Source: Sipunculus nudus
Taxonomy: Eukaryota > Annelida > Sipuncula > Golfingiida > Sipunculidae
NCBI GenBank assembly: GCA_026874595.1
Contig: CM049313.1
Span: forward strand, 37,788,659 to 37,852,658
DNA length: 64,000 bases
Direction of reading: 5' to 3'
The notes beneath the pieces were generated by a model. That model did not search any database. It saw only the letters and a program-made list of their open reading frames with translations, and was not told the origin of the DNA. Every line of letters starts with the position of its first letter. Position 1 is the stretch's first letter. Made by a program: the position numbers and the translations under genes. Shown here one piece after another: positions 59,801 through 64,000 of the stretch.

Positions 59801-60972
59801 CCCTCCAGCGTCCTCTTTATAAATTCCACGTCATGGATTTTGTCAGCATATATGGGTCCTCCGACATGATGTGAGAAATGGCAGTGCTCACATTTCTTTG
59901 GTACTGCAGGTCCAACTGGTGCACTGAACTTGTAATTGTCATTTCCTAAGGGTGTTTTGACACCTATTGGTTGCAGGGTGTGAGTGCCGCAACCAGTACA
60001 ATGATAAACATAAGCTAGATTACTTGATGTGTGTTTCACTTTGGCCTGCCCTGTGTATACACGTACAAACACCCTGATATAAAAATCAACACTTATTGAA
60101 ACAAGGGGGACTATGTACCTGGAATAACAATTTGCATGTGTTTGGATGGATTTCAACAGGATACGCAGTGCCATTTCATGACAGAATTTAGCTTTCAAAG
60201 ACACTGCACCATATTTGGCATAACATGTTTCTGGGCCGTTCCCACAAAGGATGGACATATCTGTGCAGGTCACGATCAATAGCCCACCATCTTTGATTGC
60301 CTGCACACTAGCATCAAGAAACATTGCTGGTGAACCATACGGATCTATGTCAATCAGGTCAAAGCGATCGGCAACTCTGCGGTGCTGATACATAACCATG
60401 GCTGCGTCCTCACAGCTTGCAGTCACAAGATGGTCTACCTTATTGTGAGTGATATTCTTCTGTATAAACTCCACAGCTTTGCGATCATAATCATTTGCAA
60501 TGATTTCTTGGACACCTGGAAGTTCAAGTGCAAATCGAACTGACCTCAGACCGGAGGCTGAGAGCCCTTCGAAGATTTTTAGTCCTTTCTCATACTTTAC
60601 TCCTGGTTTTAAATCTGGGTCATTTATTGAAGGACTGCTTTTCAGAATAATTTTTTCTTCTGGCTGATCTGCATTTTCCCCAGTTTCTTCCTGTACTTTG
60701 ACTCCATCTGAACCTGACTGGTCTATTTCCTCACTTTTCTTTGAAGAATAATAGTCTGCTGAAGTTGGCTTGCCATAATCATTGTTTTTCATTTCTAATA
60801 AACGGTCTTTCACAAACTGAGTTGTAACAGCAAGTGTGAGGTCTCGATTATACTGCTGTACTGGATTATAGAAGACATCATTTGGAAGAAAAACCTCGGC
60901 TTTTCCTTCCTTCACAAGACGAGAGCCATCCTTAGATTCCTCAGCTTCTTTTGATGGAGAATTACTAGCCAT
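53847..60972 (-). CDS. TRMT1: tRNA (guanine-26-N2)-dimethyltransferase
   Basis: Four minus-strand exons give 607 residues: 60972-59645, 58739-58649, 56248-55976 and 53978-53847 (TGA). The enzyme transfers two methyl groups from S-adenosylmethionine to N2 of G26 in cytosolic and mitochondrial tRNAs. The first exon carries the whole catalytic fold: [12 protein letters not shown] near the N-terminus, the SAM-binding loop [10 protein letters not shown] at 135-144, the catalytic DPYGSP at 210-215, and a zinc-ribbon-like pair CTGC (325-328) and CEHC (361-364). The second exon holds [20 protein letters not shown] and the third DDANPRSRQ and [10 protein letters not shown], both matching human TRMT1 order. 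The last exon ends in a CCCH finger, C575-C583-C589-H593, in the same place as in human TRMT1. The start is the first ATG after an in-frame TGA. No mitochondrial leader follows it, so an upstream leader exon may exist. Human TRMT1 has 659 residues. Confidence 0.94.
53979..55975. other. Last TRMT1 intron with repeat fragments
   Basis: A reverse-strand relative of the 8.8-9.2 kb tandem repeat lies at about 54580-54880. A short D-type fragment lies at about 55150-55620, with a GACAGACAGACAG run and the 3' hairpin words GTCCCCTTTTCTGCAG and AGCAGGGGCC. The rest is AT-rich intron. Confidence 0.5.
56300..57463 (+). mobile_element. D-family element with GACA satellite, in TRMT1 intron
   Basis: Left end GTCCCCCGC, right end GCGGGGGAC; just inside the right end CCACATCTGTGG makes a hairpin. 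Inside are seven units of 133-166 bases with CCAATCCCAACCAAGGTA, AGCATGAGAGCAATCACTGA, AAAATTTGAATGAAAT, GATAATATTTAGGAAAGTTA and a GACAGACAGACAG tract. The reverse frames of 126 and 184 residues here come from the satellite. The design (short inverted ends, hairpin, microsatellite, tandem core) matches the A and B families but the sequence differs. Confidence 0.65.
57499..58004 (-). mobile_element. Short relative of the A/B families (E2)
   Basis: On the minus strand it opens AGCTCAGCTGACTGAAAGAC and closes TCAGCTGAGCGTCGAGACCC, ATGGGTC, CCTAGTTT. The ends are those of the A/B group but the 500-base interior is unlike either, and it has no GTCC tract. It lies in the TRMT1 intron between 58649 and 56248. 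Confidence 0.6.
58740..59644. other. TRMT1 intron 1
   Basis: AT-rich intron with normal GT (59644) and AG (58741) borders on the minus strand. I see no repeat element. Confidence 0.6.
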
Positions 60973-63011
60973 TCTCAATATAGTAGTCACTCACACAGGT
61001 GTAAACCTCCTAAACAAAAGTCTCTGGTTGATTTTGTCTGAAGACTTTATATAAACAAACTCTAAAATAAAACTGCGTGATCAGCTTCAATATAAGCATT
61101 TGATCTCAACCTCTCCTAAGGCAATGAGGTATAACTGGAACTAACCGCTTAATCACTTCTCCTGTGGCTTTATCTCATCTTCCTATGCATAACCTGAGGT
61201 AAATAATAAGGTAATAGACAAAGAATTTTAATATAAAATTGTATAGTATGAAGTATATTATTACACATGTTTACCCTTATTTACAATTATTCAGCCAAAG
61301 ACAATTTTCTTTCGAGATGTTTCACTGATAGTCATTTTTATCGATTCTGGTTCATAAATGAAAAAGTTTTCACTGCCTACCCTATTATTATCCAATAGCT
61401 ACTTAAAAACCACTGATCCCACAACCCCCATATAGATTTGTTCAGTTAAGTTCCTTAAGTATCAAAATGTAATAAACTAACTCTCATTAAATGTTATGTA
61501 ATTTAAAAAGTATGGCATCAGTGATAGCCAAATTTCACCAGACCTTGACAAGAACTCCTTTTGATTCAAAATACAAACTAGATTTAAAAAAGAAAACAAA
61601 ATAAACCGTAAATTGCCATTTCATCTGTTATCCAAAAAGATATTGCTGTCACAGTACTGCTCTTATTAAATAAAAGGTCAGTTTTGCTCCCTATGCATTC
61701 CTGCTCCATCGACCTCTTATGACATTTAAACTATGTTATTGTAGCTATGTAGTTATTACCAGAATAACTGGTACCAGCCTAGCAGGGAACAAACAGAGCC
61801 AATGTTGTTATGTTTTGTTTTGACTACCAGCTCACTGGCCAAAATACAGGTTCCCAACAGCCTGCCAGGTGCATTCAGAAAACTGTGCCGGCCAGGTGTC
61901 TGGCTTGCCTGTCTGAGCCTTTGGTCAAGCACATAGGTTACTGCTCCAGCGAGCTGACACTCAAAACATATTGTAACAATGTAGCTCTCTGCACTCCTTG
62001 AAAGGTGGGTATCCTTTATCTGGCAACGTGATACATGGCTATGACAGAATATGCTTAATGTCATAATAGGTCGATGGATAGGTAACACAAAGGATTTAAA
62101 TTTAGAGTAATATTTTATTAGTGCACCAAAATTGCAAAGGGAGACATTATTAAATGCTCATATTGTGAAATATTATTAACTATTTAAAAAGGGGATCTCC
62201 CCATCCCACCAACAAACCCCCTTCTTCAACATACTGGGAAATATTAAGCAGATCAAACAGCTATGTCTGTGTCTATGTTAATTTGTAGTTGACAACTAGG
62301 TTCTGAAACCACCAGCATGCTATTGATGCTATTTGATTAAACATTTAGATTGTATTATAGGGTTGTTTGGATCTATAATGTGTACTTCACTTTTTTTTTT
62401 ACAATTAGTATTAGTCTAACAGAGTGGGATATGTAGGCCCTGATTGTTAAGTCGGACCGAAAAGTAATATAATAAGCAGGATATAAATAAATGAATGGTG
62501 TAGCCCATAAGAATGAACTCCTCAATTGCTTTTTTCAGTGACTGAGGCAATGTGGAGTCCATAGATTGCACCTGCAGTTAACTGTGATTATAACACTCCA
62601 TAAACAACTGAGAGATTTAACATATATCCATTGATTAATGTTCAGTAAATCTATGTGAATGGTATATTTGACCACTAGAAAACATTACATCTCTGTTCTC
62701 AGCCCTATTTTGCACCAAGGAAGTTAAAATATGAACATAATAGTACACAGGCCTAAAGCCTTATACAGGACTGCCAAGATGTCTACCGCCGCTGTTAATG
62801 CTTCAATTCTCTCCAGACAAATAATATCAGTTGTTGATGTTACAGATGCTTCATGCTTTCCAGAATGGTTATTTTTTATTACAGGCCTTTCCACATACAA
62901 CATTAGTGAACATTGGTTTGTTAAAACCATAGGAAATATTTTTATTCAATTTCGTTTCTAAGAGTAACAGATCGTATCGTGCTATAACCCCAGTTAGCCC
63001 TTTGGTGGGCC

Positions 63012-63048
63012 GGCGACGCAACAGAAACCTGAAACCTGTTGCGTCGCC
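63012..63048. repeat. Perfect 13-base inverted repeat (hairpin)
   Basis: GGCGACGCAACAG and CTGTTGCGTCGCC are exact reverse complements across an 11-base loop (aaacctgaaac). Eight of the 13 pairs are G-C, so a transcript would fold stably. It lies 11 bases before the ATG of the candidate exon. Confidence 0.85.
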
Positions 63049-63058
63049 GTCAGCGGCT

Positions 63059-63105
63059 ATGAATGGTGAAGAATCCCCGCATGTGCCTACAGTGGGCGAT
63101 AAAAG
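63059..63105 (+). CDS. Candidate small first coding exon, unassigned
   Basis: An ATG at 63059 in a fair context (GCGGCT before it) starts 15 codons, MNGEESPHVPTVGDK, that end at a good GTAAAC donor (63106). The 100 bases around it are far richer in G+C than the flanks, as at a promoter or first exon. The frame is open upstream to about 62970. I do not recognise the peptide. Splicing straight into the PMVK exon would not keep frame at the acceptors I tried. It could be an untranslated leader exon of PMVK, a separate gene, or part of the TRMT1 promoter region. Confidence 0.3.
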
Positions 63106-63520
63106 GTAAACCATACGCGTGCATGGATTCGCTACCGCTTCGTCTTGTTATTAGCTGTTTTTTTAACCTTATGTATTAGCACATCTGCACTATCATCACT
63201 CGATTTCATTGATAAGACAACCCTACATTTAGATCGGCCTTAACACGACACCAATTTTTAGGAATACAGGAACCCACCTGTCACGCTGATCAACTGGCAC
63301 AGTGTAACGGAGAAAGTACGCTTGTGGCTTATTTCTAGGAGAAAGAGAAATGAATAGTTCATGATGGATACAGCTCTGCAGGTCATGAAAGCACTGATGG
63401 ATCCATTAAATAATTTTTAATGACTTCAATACATTGAGTTTTGAAAAATGGACAAATCAGATTAAAAAACTTAATCAGACGAAAAAATATTCAAAGCACA
63501 CCTGTTTCCATTACACCACA

Positions 63521-63606
63521 ATGTCTGAGTCGCCGGCTTGTGTTTTAGTCTTTAGCGGCAAAAGAAAATCAGGAAAAGATTATGTGACGTCTGTTTTATT
63601 AGAAAA
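63521..63606 (+). CDS. PMVK: Phosphomevalonate kinase, first coding exon
   Basis: The ATG at 63521 opens a 28-codon frame reaching a GTAAGA donor at 63607 in phase 2. It reads MSESPACVLVFSGKRKSGKD and then YVTSVLLE. Animal (non-GHMP) phosphomevalonate kinase begins with a short tail, a beta strand and the loop FSGKRKSGKDFVT; here that P-loop-like phosphate-binding segment is residues 11-22. The enzyme phosphorylates mevalonate-5-phosphate with ATP to give the diphosphate, a step toward isoprenoids and sterols. I found no second exon in the last 394 bases, so the rest lies beyond the window. It is divergent from TRMT1, with about 2.5 kb between start codons. The near-perfect loop match makes the call secure despite the short exon. 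Confidence 0.87.
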
Positions 63607-64000
63607 GTAAGACGGTGATATATGCTTTAAACTATCCTTATATTTAGATGACAACAAGTTAGATTCTCGAGATATAAGGATTTCAATTTTTGCTTGGGCG
63701 ATAATCGGGGCCATAATAGCCCTCAGTCCATGAAGTGGGCGTGGCACATCAAAAATAGTTAAGGGTCACATGGCAGTTTAAATGGATTTACATTTGCATA
63801 CAAGTTGGGCAGAACTATAGAAACCGGGCTTCAGCCTACCCCCGGTACAACGGGTGTCACATAATAAATTGTTTCCTAGAAAAGGCCGATACATATCATT
63901 TTCCTCAGAATTCCCGTATTTAATTTTGCTCATAGCTGGAGTTTATTATATTAGAGGAGGAGGGGTCTGGGGAACCTGGGTTCCCCTTCTGAACGGGGGT
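63607..64000. other. PMVK intron 1, incomplete
   Basis: Starts with the GTAAGA donor. Nothing resembling the second PMVK exon is present before the window ends. Confidence 0.6.

Larger units (their letters stand above)
60973..63520. other. Divergent intergenic region between TRMT1 and PMVK
   Basis: It should contain both promoters. A minus-strand TGA stands in frame just before the TRMT1 start. Most is AT-rich without repeats I recognise. A G+C-rich island at 62990-63115 holds a perfect hairpin and the small candidate exon. Confidence 0.5.

Noticed and set aside
61756-62088. 110-residue minus-strand frame between TRMT1 and PMVK
   Set aside because: Has no recognisable domain, no splice partners that keep frame, and base composition like the non-coding flanks.
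1-64000. A bacterial-type defence or biosynthetic gene cluster
   Set aside because: All recognised genes are spliced animal housekeeping genes. No operon structure, ribosome-binding sites or prokaryotic genes were seen.

Overview
This is a eukaryotic, AT-rich and intron-rich genomic window. It carries host genes split into short exons with GT-AG introns, one GC-AG intron, long repeat-filled introns and many mobile-element remnants. The style of the repeats (short inverted ends, a GTCC/GACA microsatellite and internal satellite units) suggests a marine invertebrate, most likely a bivalve mollusc. That placement is an inference, not a measurement.

From left to right there are five host genes. 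(1) 1-10329, plus strand: the last 11 coding exons (538 residues seen) of a large coiled-coil protein, possibly CCDC171. (2) 14155-25711, minus strand: a complete ten-exon gene for mitochondrial ribosomal protein mS27 (MRPS27). (3) 25875-51621, plus strand: a complete eight-exon gene for a small TPR protein with an intact Hsp70/Hsp90 carboxylate clamp and two membrane segments. It is head-to-head with MRPS27, with 163 bases between the start codons. (4) 53847-60972, minus strand: TRMT1, the tRNA guanine-26 dimethyltransferase, with its C-terminal CCCH finger. (5) 63521 to beyond the window, plus strand: first coding exon of phosphomevalonate kinase (PMVK).

Most of the remaining DNA is repeats. 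The last intron of the TPR gene (34489-51475) holds one transposon nest at 34519-50080. Element A1 contains a hAT-like element, a second A element (A2) and a foldback A copy (A3). A2 contains a B element built from a roughly 335-base satellite, and B contains a C element with its own satellite. Uninterrupted copies elsewhere in the window act as empty sites and show T-rich insertion without an obvious target duplication. Together with short asymmetric inverted repeats and a terminal palindrome, this points to non-autonomous Helentron-type (Helitron-2) elements. A compact B copy lies in gene 1 (7659-8432), C copies lie in MRPS27, and a relative plus a GACA-satellite element lie in TRMT1. Other repeats include a 575-base element with perfect 46-base inverted ends, an internally deleted non-LTR retrotransposon, hAT and pogo-like miniature elements, and several minisatellites.

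The genes share no single pathway. mS27 and TRMT1 serve mitochondrial translation and tRNA modification, the TPR protein probably docks chaperones on a membrane, and PMVK belongs to isoprenoid synthesis. No bacterial operon, CRISPR array or intact viral gene was seen.
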